A stretch of 64,000 bases of DNA from Gambelia wislizenii. Its lineage: Eukaryota; Chordata; Lepidosauria; Squamata; Crotaphytidae. Below are positions 31,915 to 42,530 of the stretch, in pieces (within the stretch, counting starts at the first letter, position 1; each line of letters begins with the position of its first letter). Under the pieces are notes generated by a model. That model had not been told where the DNA came from, searched no databases, and saw only the letters and a program-made list of their open reading frames with translations. The DNA lies in NCBI GenBank assembly GCA_030847615.1, contig JAUMIR010000002.1:285056028-285120027 (forward strand), in the 5' to 3' direction. The position numbers were made by a program, and so were the translations under genes.

Positions 31915-32345
31915 GGAATGAGCCAAATGTGGCCATCCAGAAGTTGTTAGACTATGGACTTTTTCGGACAAGTAAAATGCAACGGAAGCAGCCTCGCCAC
32001 GTTGCGAGACTGCTGCGCTGCAGGGCATCCCTTTCGGATGACGCCCGTCCCTGCCGGTACTGTTGCGGTACCGCAGGGACATTTGAGTGTAATATTTTGG
32101 GGATTTGCGTGAGTAAAAATCGCCAAAATATTACACTCAAATGTCTCTGTGGTACCGCAACAGTACCGGCAGGGACGGGCGTCATCTGAAAGGGATGCCC
32201 TGCAGTGCAGCAGCCTCGCAACGTGGCGAGGCTGCTTCCGTTGCATTTTACTTGTCCAAAAAAGTCCTATAACTCACAGTGTTCCTCACTATTGGGTATG
32301 CTGCTGGAGGTGAATGGAAACTATCATCCAACAACATCTGGAACA
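31915..32345. mobile_element. Palindromic MITE split by foldback element 2
   Basis: Left part 'CAAATGTGGCCATCCAGAAG' with 'TTGTTAGACTAT'; right part 'TATAACTCACAGTGTTCC' then 'CATCCAACAACATCTGG'. Closing the gap gives 'GACTATAACTCACAG', matching the 'gactacaactcccatcat' core of related repeats. This proves an insertion with a TAT duplication. Confidence 0.7.
31956..32267. mobile_element. GC-rich foldback (hairpin) DNA element 2
   Basis: A 312-bp near-perfect palindrome, ends GGACTTTTTCGGACAAG and complement. It is flanked by TAT on both sides (31953-31955, 32268-32270). The centre has GTGAGTAAAAAT, as in element 1, although the arms differ from that element. The mirror-image open frames on both strands (about 31929-32246) are products of the palindrome, not genes. 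Confidence 0.92.
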
Positions 32346-33029
32346 CTGCATTTAACCCACTCTGGCTTAAAGTGTGCATTTTTTTTCTTGGTAGTGCAAT
32401 TTTTTTTCTTAATAAATGTTGTATTTTTACAGTAGTAACAGAGATTGTTTGGGACCTTTCTTGTTTAGATTTCTCTCCCAGAGAAAAATTATTTTTTCTT
32501 TTCCCATTTTTTGGGGGGGAGGGGGGACCAGTTCCATCAATTTTTTTTAGCAGAGCTACAAAGTCGGAAACAAGAGAAAAGCCAGGTTTGGGGGGGGGTG
32601 CTGATTGTCTGGAATCTGTGATGTTATCAAACTGTGTACCCCCAGTTCCCATACATATTTTGCACTGTTCTTCAGATGTTTGTCAGTGTTCATCTTTCTG
32701 CTGTGTTTGTGTGCACCTGTGTAGAAGATGTTCATTGTCAATCCGAGCAATCACCATGGCTAAATATGCTGTTGTGACTGCTCTTTAACAATGTCATTTG
32801 ACTTCAGCCTTCCTTTCCTGTATACAGGAGGCCCTATATCCCTGTTTTTGTATTTTGTGTTGGATTCCAAATAGGTATGCACAGGCCATAGGCAATGAAC
32901 CAATGTAATGATGATTTTATGAAATGTGGTATCATGTACTTGCATGTTGTTATTTTATGATTTTATATAACCTGTGAAGAAGGCCAAAAGAGTATGTACA
33001 AGCTGAAATAGGCTTTTTTTTTTAACTAA

Positions 33030-33360
33030 GGAGATTTTCAGACAGGCAAAAATCGCTCTTTGCCGCGCGAGCAGCCTCCCGAAACTGCTGCGCGGCAAGG
33101 GTCTTCTTCGGACGACGCTGTGCCTCTGGCGAAACCGTCCGTGTCACTTCCGTGAAGCTTGGGACGGCTCCGCGTCATATTTCAAGCACGGAGGCTGCCC
33201 GTGATTGAAATATGACGCGGAGCCGTCCCAAGCTTCACGGAAGTGACACGGACGGTTTCGCCAGAGGCACAGCGTTGTCCGAAGAAGACCCTTGCCGCGC
33301 AGCAGTTTCGGGAGGCTGCTCGCGCGGCAAAGAGAGATTTTTGCCTGTCTGAAAATCTCC
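33030..33360. mobile_element. GC-rich foldback (hairpin) DNA element 3
   Basis: A 331-bp near-perfect palindrome, ends GGAGATTTTCAGACAGGC and complement, flanked by an exact TAA duplication (33027-33029, 33361-33363). Its outer 60-70 bases ('TTTGCCGCGCGAGCAGCC') match element 1, but the inner arms are unrelated. It is 150 bp beyond the V-gene recombination signal. Confidence 0.93.
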
Positions 33361-33511
33361 TAATAAAACAACCAGCTTTTGAGCATCTTGAGATATATCT
33401 TCAGTTTCTTCTGTGAACTTCATTGGATACTCCCCAGTTTCTGCTTCTCTTCTTTAAAAATGACATTTGACTTCAGCCTTTCTGTCCTGCATGCAACAGA
33501 CCCTATACCGC

Positions 33512-33550
33512 TGTTTTTGTGGGGAACATCTGGAGGTTTGCAGCACTGTG
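33512..33550 (-). promoter_or_regulatory. TRBV recombination signal, 23-RSS
   Basis: Directly after the V coding end: heptamer CACAGTG (33544-33550, consensus), exactly 23 bases, nonamer ACAAAAACA (33512-33520, 8 of 9). It is the target of RAG1/RAG2 and pairs with the 12-RSS on the 5' side of TRBD. Removal of the DNA between would delete foldback elements 2 and 3. Confidence 0.97.
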
Positions 33551-33868
33551 ATCTAGAGGCACAAAAGTACATGGCTATGTCTTCGGCTGTTGGCTTGCTT
33601 ATTTCCAATAAGCAGTGTTTCTCTTGGAGACTTCGTATCACAAATCCTTTGTCTTTAAACGAATCTTCAAATGTTGGTTCTGGAGACCCTCTAATCAGTA
33701 CCCCAATCAATTCCATTTGCCGTCCTGCTGCCTTCTGCCGATACCAGTACATCCAGCTGTGGTCTGTGTTTTTCTGGTAGCATTCCATCTTAACCTTTTC
33801 TCCAATCTGCCTTGACACCCACCTGGGCACTTGAGAGAGCAGTATTTGCTCATCTCCATCACAAGGAG
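33551..33868 (-). CDS. TRBV: TRBV gene, V exon (exon 2)
   Basis: The exon encodes the variable domain of a TCR beta chain, which contacts peptide-MHC. The acceptor is TATCCTTGTTAG; 318 bases with no stop. Seen: start SPCDGDEQILLSQVPRW, first Ig cysteine in KVKMECYQKN, conserved Trp in MYWYRQKAAG, then TAEDIAMYFCASR with the second cysteine and the usual CAS end. An extra cysteine sits in EKHCLLEIS. The exon joins the leader in phase 1 and ends at a perfect 23-RSS, so the gene looks fully functional. The subgroup cannot be assigned. It lies 2.8 kb upstream of TRBD and downstream of the trypsinogen, in the same orientation. Confidence 0.96.
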
Positions 33869-34302
33869 CTAACAAGGATAAAGAAAGAACAGAGAGGGAA
33901 AGGTTGGGGATCTTGTGGATTATACAGTTGCCTTGTGGTGCAGAACAAAAGGTGGTAGCTACTCAAAATGTAAGAAAATAAAACTCCTCTCTGCAAATTA
34001 ACACTTATTAGCTGCTCTCTCTGATTCTGTTTCCTAAATTAGGAAACTGAGGATCAAATGTGGTTTAAAAGAGAGATCATTGCCTGTGCTGTGTATAATT
34101 TTTCCACTTTTGCCACTGGTAAACAGATTTTGTGGATTTTTGTAGTTCTTCAACAATTTCCCAAACCTGTTTGACCAGAGGTGACAGTGGTAAAACACAA
34201 ATTATTTATGTACACCAGAGGGAAGCAATGTTTCTCTCCAACTGCTATCAAATCCAGTCCCTCCTTATCCACCCACCATTCCTGCCTCCCTCCCTCTCTT
34301 AC

Positions 34303-34351
34303 ACAGATAAACAAAGAGCCATAAAAGAAGGAGGTGGAGATGAGATGCCAT
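34303..34351 (-). CDS. TRBV: TRBV leader exon (exon 1)
   Basis: A 49-base exon: ATG at 34351-34349 begins MASHLHLLLLWLFVYL, a hydrophobic signal peptide. The split Ser codon ends at a strong donor GTAAGA (34302 downwards). The intron to the V exon is 434 bases. Length, hydrophobicity and phase 1 all match V-gene leaders. I saw no clear decamer promoter element in the 150 bases upstream. Confidence 0.9.
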
Positions 34352-36018
34352 TTGATCTGTACAAGTATCCAGCTCAAGTGATGAAGGAGATGAGCTGGCT
34401 GATAGAGATCATGAAGGAAATTGTGTCAGTTAATTCACATTTCCTGCACCCACCCTTCTGAAACCAGCTGACAATAGCTCAAGGTTTGCCCTTAGAAATT
34501 GTCTGTGGTGATACTAAGGCCGGTGTCACTCCACCCTCTGACGGTGTCACCTGGTGCGGTTCGGGCTCTCCACACACCCCTAGTGCCGCCACTGGAGACC
34601 TTTGTGGTTTAGGAATCACCTCCTTATACTTGGCAATGTTCATCTGCTAGAAAATGCAGCTTGCTTTGTGTTAAAATACTCGTAAATGGGGTTAGTGGTT
34701 GGCATTGGAAGTCTCATGTGCACACAAAAAACCTAAGCTGGATTCTAGTATATGAAGGAACAACGGAAGTCCAGTTTTCAATCTCCTGAATGGCTTGGCT
34801 TGCCCATGTAATGTACAGTATGTTTTTTTGTCCTCTGTCATGAGATAAAGCATGATATCCCAAATTAGAACCAATTAGTAATAATGCCCCATTTTCTAGT
34901 AATGCCCCATTTTCTGGATTTATTGCCATCTATCTTTCCTATAACTGTCACAGCAGACAGGGCCAATTTAAGGAATTTTGGGGGGGCCTGCAATGCTTTA
35001 TTTTTTGGGGGGGGGCATATGTTTATCTCAGGTCAATGTAATCTAACCTAACCTAACCTATTCACAGTACAGGATATTCAGATTATTACTAATAATGTTT
35101 TTACAGGAGGAGGGTTATGACAGCCACCCCCAATGATGCCCCCCCCTGTGGCTGCAGGTGCTGCAGGGTCCTTAAACTGGCCCCGACAGCAGAACAATAT
35201 TTTAGTGAGAAAGCCAAATTACCACACCAAAGGTCACTTTCCTGTGCTAGACTTTTATGTGTAGAGTCTGTGAACTGGCTAGCAATGAAGACACTTTGGA
35301 GGAATAATAACATGCAGCTTGATACAGAGGCAAGGGATGCACCTAAGAATGAATGAATTTCTCCCATTGTGTTCCTTTATTTTCTATGCTTTCACCCTGC
35401 CCTGATTTTACTCCATCTAAACTTCATTTTAACTAAGAAAAGCACTAACCCTCAAATAGGAGCAGGTGTAGTTTGCTGAAAGTTCCTTCACACATTTGCT
35501 CTCACTTCATTTCCAATGCAACATGCCCTTTGATAAAACTGAACAAAAAGCCATTTTGATGTGATCATGATTCACTGGTACAAATTGCTTCAAGATTCAT
35601 TTTGTATAATATGTTGTCAATTCACTATTTCCTCTGTGCATTTGTAAAATGCTACATAAAAATAATCTGGATATGAACATACCAATAACTACATTAAACC
35701 TTCCCGGTTGTGGTGACTTAGCAATGTACACATGTATATTGGCAATACTTAATTTTAATTTTAATTCAGAAATAACAAATGTCAGAAGCATTTTAAATTG
35801 TATCTGCATTCCCTTAAAACTGTTTAGGGTCTAAATAGTTATAAATGTGTCTGAACTACCCCACTTTGCTAAACTGACAAAGCAATGAGATAATAAATTC
35901 AGTACACAGCAGAGTTAAGTAACTGTGCAAGCTTAGCTACAGGGTGATGATGCTAGTCTGTTCTTTCCCACTTCTGATAGTAAACAATTTAGCATTCCAA
36001 GGTCTCTTCTTCACCCTA
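34352..36018. other. No gene recognised
   Basis: V-gene upstream flank and spacer. I found no second V gene, on either strand. A short block at 34520-34580 ('GGTGTCACCTGGTGCGG') looks repeat-like, with a faint echo at about 37070. Confidence 0.5.
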
Positions 36019-36185
36019 AACAGGTATAGCACTTTGATACTGCTTTAACTGGCACTGCTCCATCCTATGTAATCCTGGGATCCATAATCTGGTGCTAGAA
36101 CTCCCTGTCAAATCCCAGAATTGCATAGGATACTGCTATGGCAGTTAAAATGGAATCAAAGTGCTATATAATTGTGTAGTGTGAA
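36019..36185. mobile_element. Palindromic MITE
   Basis: 'TATAGCACTTTGATACTGC', 'TAATCCTGGGATCCATAATC' and, inverted, 'CAAATCCCAGAATTGC', 'AATCAAAGTGCTATA'. Same family as 25489-25713. Confidence 0.8.
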
Positions 36186-37439
36186 AAAGACCCAGAAGGT
36201 AAGCAAATGCAATAAAGAAATGCAGCTATGAAACGAGAAAGCCAGCAGAGGTGGGTGGTATGGGATATCCAATGTACTGTATAGTGTCATACATACAGCT
36301 TTCTTCCTGATGGACAGAAATTGTGTGTGTCTGGTGCACTGAGTTCCATTCTCTTTGGGAACACTTTTGTTCCCTTGAGGTTAAGAATAGCTAGCTGAGA
36401 GGTGTCAAGAACTTTTGCTGTCCACAAACCAAATAAAAAGCTTAAGGATCAGGGCATAAACTGAAATACATTAAAATGTATTAAAATACAGTACATCTAT
36501 TCAAAACTATGTCAGTCTTGTTGTTATCCCTCCCATATAATAATTTATTAATTGGCAATAATTCATAAGATTGGCGTTACTGATGGTTCATGTAGGTCCA
36601 GGAGACCAGGCCATCCATAGAAGGGTTCCTGCAGAGGTCACCAGAGACCTAAACAAAGTTATCTTGGAAAATTCCCAAAAATACAGACATGCCAAGGACT
36701 GGTTACATGGCACCCCCTTAAACAAGTTGTTGGGGAGGAATGTGCTTATGCACCTTGGATGCACATGGCAATGAGTCATACTCCAACACAAACAAGAGAT
36801 TGGAACACCCATTACTCTGCAAAGGCCTTCCTTCACACCTCTCCTATCCAACAATACAAGGTCGCCTCAAATCCATCAGTCCTAATGTCCCAACATTAAC
36901 AGTAATTAACAAAAACCAGAGCTTCCATTGTTTCACTCTGGGAAACTCACTCAAACATTGTTCTCCACTCAAAATATCTCTTAAGGGTATGATATGGGAT
37001 ATAAAAATCACCCAAAGGCACAGTCAAAGTGTGCATAGTTTTCCAGGTGCCGTTACTCTGTCGGCTTGCTGTGTCACCCGGTGCGCATAGCCATACGTCT
37101 TCGCTGCATGAACTTCTGCTCTTTGGATAGCTAAAGTATAGTCCATCATCCCCTGAATTGATTCCTCTCTCCCAATACTTCCTTCTAATTCTTCACTAGC
37201 CTTGTGTGATTGCTTGAAGTATGAGTGCACATGTGAGTGGTTCCATGATTATTTTCCAATAAAACCCATTTTTATTTTACTTTTTGGCTTGGTGTCTCAT
37301 CAGTGAGTACTGGTATACACAGGTGTAAAGATCCCATAGTTACCCAGCTTCTTGCAGCCTAAGTTGTGCTAATTAAAATTCCCCATATTAATATCTTAAT
37401 TAGAGTGACACGGATGTGACAGAGTGACTTAGAGTGACT
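36186..37439. other. No gene recognised
   Basis: Frames at 36571-36774 and 36740-37090 (+) are uninterrupted but short, overlap in different phases and show no known motif. I cannot support a gene. Confidence 0.45.
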
Positions 37440-37723
37440 TAGAGAATTAGAGTGACAGAGACTGGAACATGGAGCAATGGATGCAAGCTTCAGGAACAGA
37501 GATTCCACCTCAACATTAGGAGGAACTTTTTGACAGTAAGAGCTGTTCGGCAGTGGAACACACTCCCTCGGAGCGTGGTGGGGTCTCCTTCCTTAGAGGT
37601 CTTTAAACAGAGGCTGGATTGCCATCTGTCAGGGATGCTTTCATTGTGATTTCCTGCGTGGCAGGGGGTTGGACTGGATGGTCCTCGTGGTCTCTTCCAG
37701 CTCTGCAATTCTATGATTCTATG
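37440..37723 (+). mobile_element. CR1 LINE 3' end
   Basis: It encodes [17 protein letters not shown], then [18 protein letters not shown], the final part of CR1 ORF2, nearly identical to 20160-20443. It ends in 'ATTCTATGATTCTATGA'. 5'-truncated. Confidence 0.93.
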
Positions 37724-37783
37724 AGTGGGTCCTCAAAGACCCCAGGCAATTCAGGTAACACTGTATATGATAAAACTGTCCAG

Positions 37784-37930
37784 CTTGTGGGGGGCAATTA
37801 GCTAACACACGTTGGAAACTGTTTAATGCAGTGTAGATGTGTAAATAGCTATTGCTTAAAAACAATTTGTAAGCCGTTCTGATAGCCTTGTGGCTGTAGA
37901 GCGGGGTATAAATAAATAAATAAATAAACA
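37784..37930 (+). mobile_element. tRNA-derived SINE, 3' part
   Basis: 'GCTAACACACGTTGGAAACT', 'GTAAGCCGTTCTGATAGCC', 'GTATAAATAAATAAATAAAT'. It lies 60 bp after a CR1 end, as at 1 kb. The head is absent. Confidence 0.82.
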
Positions 37931-38095
37931 AACCATCTCAAATGACTGCTGCAAAAACATTTGTACTTTTATTTTTATTGCGCTATATAAGAATATTTCC
38001 ACTGGTTTTTGAGATAGAGAATTCTTTGACTTCAAAAAAGTAGGTTGCCAGCCATTGAGATTATCTGTCTGGTAAAGAGAGAAGATCCTATCTGA

Positions 38096-38680
38096 AGATA
38101 TTATCAGACAGGACAAATAAGGCATCATAAGGATGCCTAATGGTCATGAAAGGGGGTGTGTAACCACATGACATCACCCTTTTGCGATTATGTCCTGTAA
38201 AAACTTGTACTTTTTTATTGACAGTTCAAGCTGTCATTTGATCCCCGTGGTGCTTTTGTGCTGGCATTGCCAGTGTTTGAAACTCTGCGCCATTGTACTC
38301 ACATGAATGCAGCATCAATGGCCAGTCCGGTGAGAACACTTATGGGTGAGATTGCAACATACAGGTAGGTGACACACTTTTTATGACTCTCTCCAGATTA
38401 CTTGGGATTTTTTTTAGTGTGTTTAGGTGCTTTCTGTAACTTTTTCTTTGTTATTTTTGTTTTTATTTTTGAATTTCCCACGCTATATATTCTCACGAGA
38501 ATATGCGGGATTTCAAAGAGGAAGTGAACAGAGTTCCATTCACTTCCTCTTTCATTGCCGGGGAAGCCTTTGGATAGGAGGGAGGGTAAGTATGGCATGG
38601 GGAGTTTTTTTGCTGGCATAAAAACAGCAAAATTATTCTGGCAAAAGAACAGGTTTAAGGGGAGTGGTCTGATAAAGTCC
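38096..38680 (+). mobile_element. Non-autonomous DNA transposon
   Basis: Left end AGATATTATCAGACAGG, right end GGTCTGATAAAGTCC. The interior is collinear with 42531-43113: 'GGCATCATAAGGATGCCTAA', 'TTGTACTCACATGAATGCAG', 'AGGTAGGTGACACACTTTTT', 'AGGAAGTGAACAGA'. No transposase; no clear target duplication. Confidence 0.82.
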
Positions 38681-40171
38681 CAAGGCTATCAGAAAAGTGG
38701 CAAAAAGGAGGGCATGAGGCATTTCAATTTTGTTAGCACCACAAGGGCAGTCATGGTTACAAAAATAAGTTTTCTCATGACATTCTTTGATAACTTCTGA
38801 AGGAAGCACATTATATTGTTCAACTATATTTCCTGTATGTTTGAACTGTAAGAAATTTTAAATAGTTCATATTTTAAGGTGGGAAAATACTTTTTAAATG
38901 GGGGCACAGCAAGCTGATTAGGTATAGGGAGCAAAATGAGAACATTGTCCCCTGAAATACCTCCCCCCCCATGATCTGTTTCTTTGTCCCCAATTTTCTA
39001 ACACTGCAGTAACATAAAATTTCAGTTGCCATTTAGAGATACAATTTAGGCATCCAAAGAAAAGGGACAGACACATTTACCAAGGGAAAACACAGCAAAT
39101 AGAAGACTTCTAGGTATGTGGTTTTCAGTGTCTCACTCTCTACAATACTAGAAATTTGGGGACTGAAGGAAAATGTCACTGGAAGGCAGAATTCGTATTT
39201 GAAGGAACAATACCCCCACCATGGCTATACCCAAGGCCTTTGGGATTGAGAGGGTCTGTCTGTATTGGTTTCCCAAAAGTTTGTTATATTGAGTCTGTAA
39301 AAGAAAAGACTGAGTCTGCAAAATATGTCTGTGTCAGAGAAAGCTGAGATATAACTGTACTTGCTCCAGCTTGGCTAGAATCCCAGAATTAGTGGAGAAT
39401 CAAAAACAATGGGCTATTCATTTATCTCTTTCTGGGCGCATTGTCCAGTTCGGCTGTCTGTGTCTAAGGTACCAAAAATAGAAACACACAGAGCTGACAA
39501 ATGATTTTTGTTCCAAAAAGGTCTGTTTGGTGACTACTATAATACACATGTGCAGAGCCTGAGTTTTTAAGTTTCGTTCTTCTCTAATATAAAAAGATAT
39601 GTGTGCTTTGTTTCAGGGAACACAGCATGGAGGTTTATACCCTGTGTTACATTGCTAGCAGAGAATAAAGCCATCTGCAATTGAACTTTGGCCTTGAGAT
39701 TTCCTTATGTTACCCAGATAGACCTTAACAGTATCTTCAAGGAAGGTTGTAATTATTACATAGGAAATATCCATTTCTTGGAGAATGTACAGTTATCCTC
39801 CTATGTCAAATATTGGTTTGGCACTAATATTTGGTGATGGTGTCCACACGGACTTAATAATAAGGGGTGCTCTAGATTTTTTGTGAGATGTAAATGATGT
39901 TGAACAGAAACTATTATCACAGTGCTATCACATTTAATGTATATCTAAATGGAAAAGTCCATATTTGTTTTATTGGATGATTTGTATCATGCCTTTATTC
40001 TAAAAGCATAGGGTCAGTGATTCTAATGGGGATCAATAAGAAAACAAAACAAAACTGCTGCTATAAAAAGGCCTCTGTATACATCTGTGGTATGACTACA
40101 CTGGGAATACTGGGTTCTAGACATTGCCTCTCAGAAAGGTACTTATGGAGCCTTTCTGCGAGACAGAAAAT
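38681..40171. other. No gene recognised
   Basis: Unique-looking AT-rich sequence. I see no exon or named repeat. Confidence 0.45.
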
Positions 40172-40440
40172 GGAGCCCTGGTGGCACAGTGGTTAAATGC
40201 CAGTACAGCAAATCACCACGTTGCAAGTTCAATTCCAGAGGGCTCCAAGGTTCACTCTGCCTTCCATCCTTTTGTAGGTCGGTAAAATGAGTACCTGGCT
40301 TGTGGGGGCAATCAGCTAACACACATTGGAAACTGCTTATGCAGTGTAGATGTGTAAATTGCTATTGCTTAAAACAATTTGTAAGCCGTTCTGATAGCCT
40401 TGTGGCTGAAGAGTGAGGTATAAATAATAATAATAAAAAA
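40172..40440 (+). mobile_element. tRNA-derived SINE, near full length
   Basis: The head 'GTGGCACAGTGGTTAAATGC' (box A) and 'GCAAGTTCAATTCCAGAGGG' (box B) form an internal Pol III promoter. Then come 'GTAAAATGAGTACC', 'GTGGGGGCAATCAGCTAACA', 'GTAAGCCGTTCTGATAGCC', and an AATAATAAT tail. It is the reference copy for the tails at 1107, 37784 and 48338. The 3' block with an ATAAAT tail suggests mobilisation by an L2-like LINE; that is inference. Confidence 0.88.
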
Positions 40441-40999
40441 ACTTAGAGAAGGCATAGAAAAAGGCAACCAAAGTGGTCAGGTTCACTTTAATTAAACAAA
40501 TTATTTGTGCTTAGAACATTCTAAAATGTATGCAAAAAAATATTCCATAGACAGGATTCCACTGGCTAGTTAGCTAGCTACATAACAACAGCACCTACGT
40601 AGGGCCAAACAGAGCAAGATCACAGACATGTGTCCACAGCAGCTTCCCCCCTACTCTGTTGTTCCAATCCAGATTCCCTCCACTATGATACAGCTGCTAT
40701 TTGCAAGCATTTAAACATATCACAGAGCCTCCTCCAGTTTCTTGCATCACAACTAGTTTAGTCCATCATAACATTTCCTCCTGTGGGTAATGCAAACATT
40801 TTTGGTGTTGCATCTGGTGCCATCTGGTGCTATACTGAGCATGCTACAGTTGTGGGGCCACCTACAGATGGTGGGACTAATTCATCCTTCCAAATGGGCT
40901 TAGGTGAAACTACAAGAATACCCCATGTTCCTAAGTTGTTGCTTTATAGTAAGATCATAGAACTAACTTATTGTTTTGTTGCATTTTTTAAAAGCACTA

Positions 41000-41214
41000 C
41001 AGTAGGCCCTTGGTATCCGCTGGGGTTTGATTCCAGGACCCCATTCCCCCGTGGATGCCAAACTCCATGGATGCTCAAGTCCCATTATATACAATGGCAT
41101 AGTAAAATGGTGCCCCTTATATAAAATGGCAAAATCTAGGTTTGCTTTTGGATTTTTTAAAAAAATATTTTCAAGCTGTGGATGGTTGAATCTGTGGATA
41201 TGGAGGGCCAACTG
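41000..41214. mobile_element. Tc1/mariner-type MITE (Tigger-like ends)
   Basis: Ends CAGTAGGCCCT and AGGGCCAACTG between TA and TA. The interior 'CCCTTATATAAAATGGCAAA' is shared with the copies at 21416 and 44100. Confidence 0.83.
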
Positions 41215-41339
41215 TATTAAGTTTCTGAAGAAGCCATGCATGTTCTATGCAGCTTGGAGTTTCATTTAAAAAAGGGGGAAAATTAAAGTACACAATTTGA
41301 CACAAAGAATATTTAATATTAAAATTTCCTTTAATCCAA

Positions 41340-41660
41340 AGTTATATATTCTAAATATTACTTCAAACCTGGAAAAAATTATGAAAAAAAATATTGGAGA
41401 TTAATAATATATTTGTGTACTGCAGCAAGAATGATTTTAGCAGCTAAGTGGAAGAGTAAAGACCAGCCTCAGATAGAAGACTGGATATTTAAAATCCTAG
41501 AGATGAAAGACAATGGTATTTTAACACATATATTGAACAAAAAAGATCCAGAAAAGATAGTAGGAGAATGGACTCCAATAATTGAATTTTGTAAAAAAAA
41601 AAAAAAAAAGATGGAATATCACTACTTCTATGTGATCAAATTATTCATATAAAAATAGGG
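41340..41660 (+). mobile_element. L1-type LINE, extreme ORF2 C-terminus
   Basis: It encodes TAARMILAAKWKSK, then IEDWIFKILEMKD and DPEKIVGEWTPIIEF, the pattern of the L1 ORF2 C-terminal end (compare TAARITYAKYWK...TTEEWLGKL at 58.6 kb). An A-rich stretch follows. The copy is short and dead. AT-rich DNA to about 42300 may be its 3' UTR or unique. Confidence 0.75.
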
Positions 41661-42530
41661 AAGAACAAGTTAAGCGATAAAAATAATAGTGTAATAATGG
41701 TCTACGATTAGAGAATTTTCTTTAACAAGAAATTACAATAAGAATTATAATTAACATCAGACAAACACGAAGATGAAATAAAGATTAAGGAAATAAAAAA
41801 AATCTTTGATTTTGTTTACAAAGGAAGTCAATTTTAATTGATAAAATTAAATGTAGAAATGTAACATGTAACTTATGTAATACGAAGTGGAAGAAGAAGA
41901 CATACTTTTGTAAAAACTTTAATAAAAATATTGTGTGTGGGGGAAAGGAAATAAAAAATGGAAAGAAGCTCAGTTGGAATCGTGTATGTAGTGGAGATGC
42001 TGAAACCCCTGCCACAGGTAATGGCATAATTCCTGTTTTCACTGCAGGGGGAAAGGAATAGTCCAGGCTCTTGTTGCTCAGAGCTAGTCATTAGCCCCCA
42101 AAGGAAGAAATGACGTGTAATACATTACCTATTGTAACGTAACTTCTTACCTCCAAGCTCTGGCTTCTGTAGCCTGGAGCAAAGGAAAGTAAAACTATTA
42201 ACAGCTACAGGAAGCATTTCTTGACAATGACATGGTGCCATTATAGACCAAAAGAGAAACATGCTTTTGGAACTTGGGGGAAAGCATTGGAAGAGAGGTT
42301 AATTTAACTCACCCTTCTTCTTGGTTTCCCAAAATAGCTTTTATTCAAAAACAGATAACCAAGGCTACCATGACATGGGTGTGTAATGTATAGTTTCATC
42401 CTGAGATGAGAGTAAAGTGCTTTAAATCCCCTGAAGCCTTCTTGGAAGTGGCTCCCCATCACCAGAATGCAATCCCTCCCAGAGAGATTCACCTGGAATC
42501 CTTAGTGGGAACATTTAGACACCACAGTAA

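Noticed and set aside
31929..32246. Mirror-image open frames on both strands (for example 31947-32246 minus, 31929-32189 plus)
   Set aside because: They are two readings of one palindromic transposon and encode the same low-complexity peptide; no splice sites or family motif.
34150..34377. TRBV leader read in the frame MSWILVQIKWH...
   Set aside because: That frame starts from TTG and does not join the V exon in phase 1; the ATG at 34351 in another frame gives a proper leader.
35035..35065. CTAACCTAACCTAACCTA, telomere-like
   Set aside because: The unit is CTAAC, five bases, not the vertebrate TTAGGG hexamer, and only about three units are present.
36571..37090. Two overlapping plus-strand frames as a possible small gene
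   Set aside because: Different phases, no family motif, no promoter or splice pattern supporting either.
40172..40245. A tRNA gene on the plus strand
   Set aside because: Boxes A and B are present but no cloverleaf acceptor stem can be formed, and the SINE body follows.
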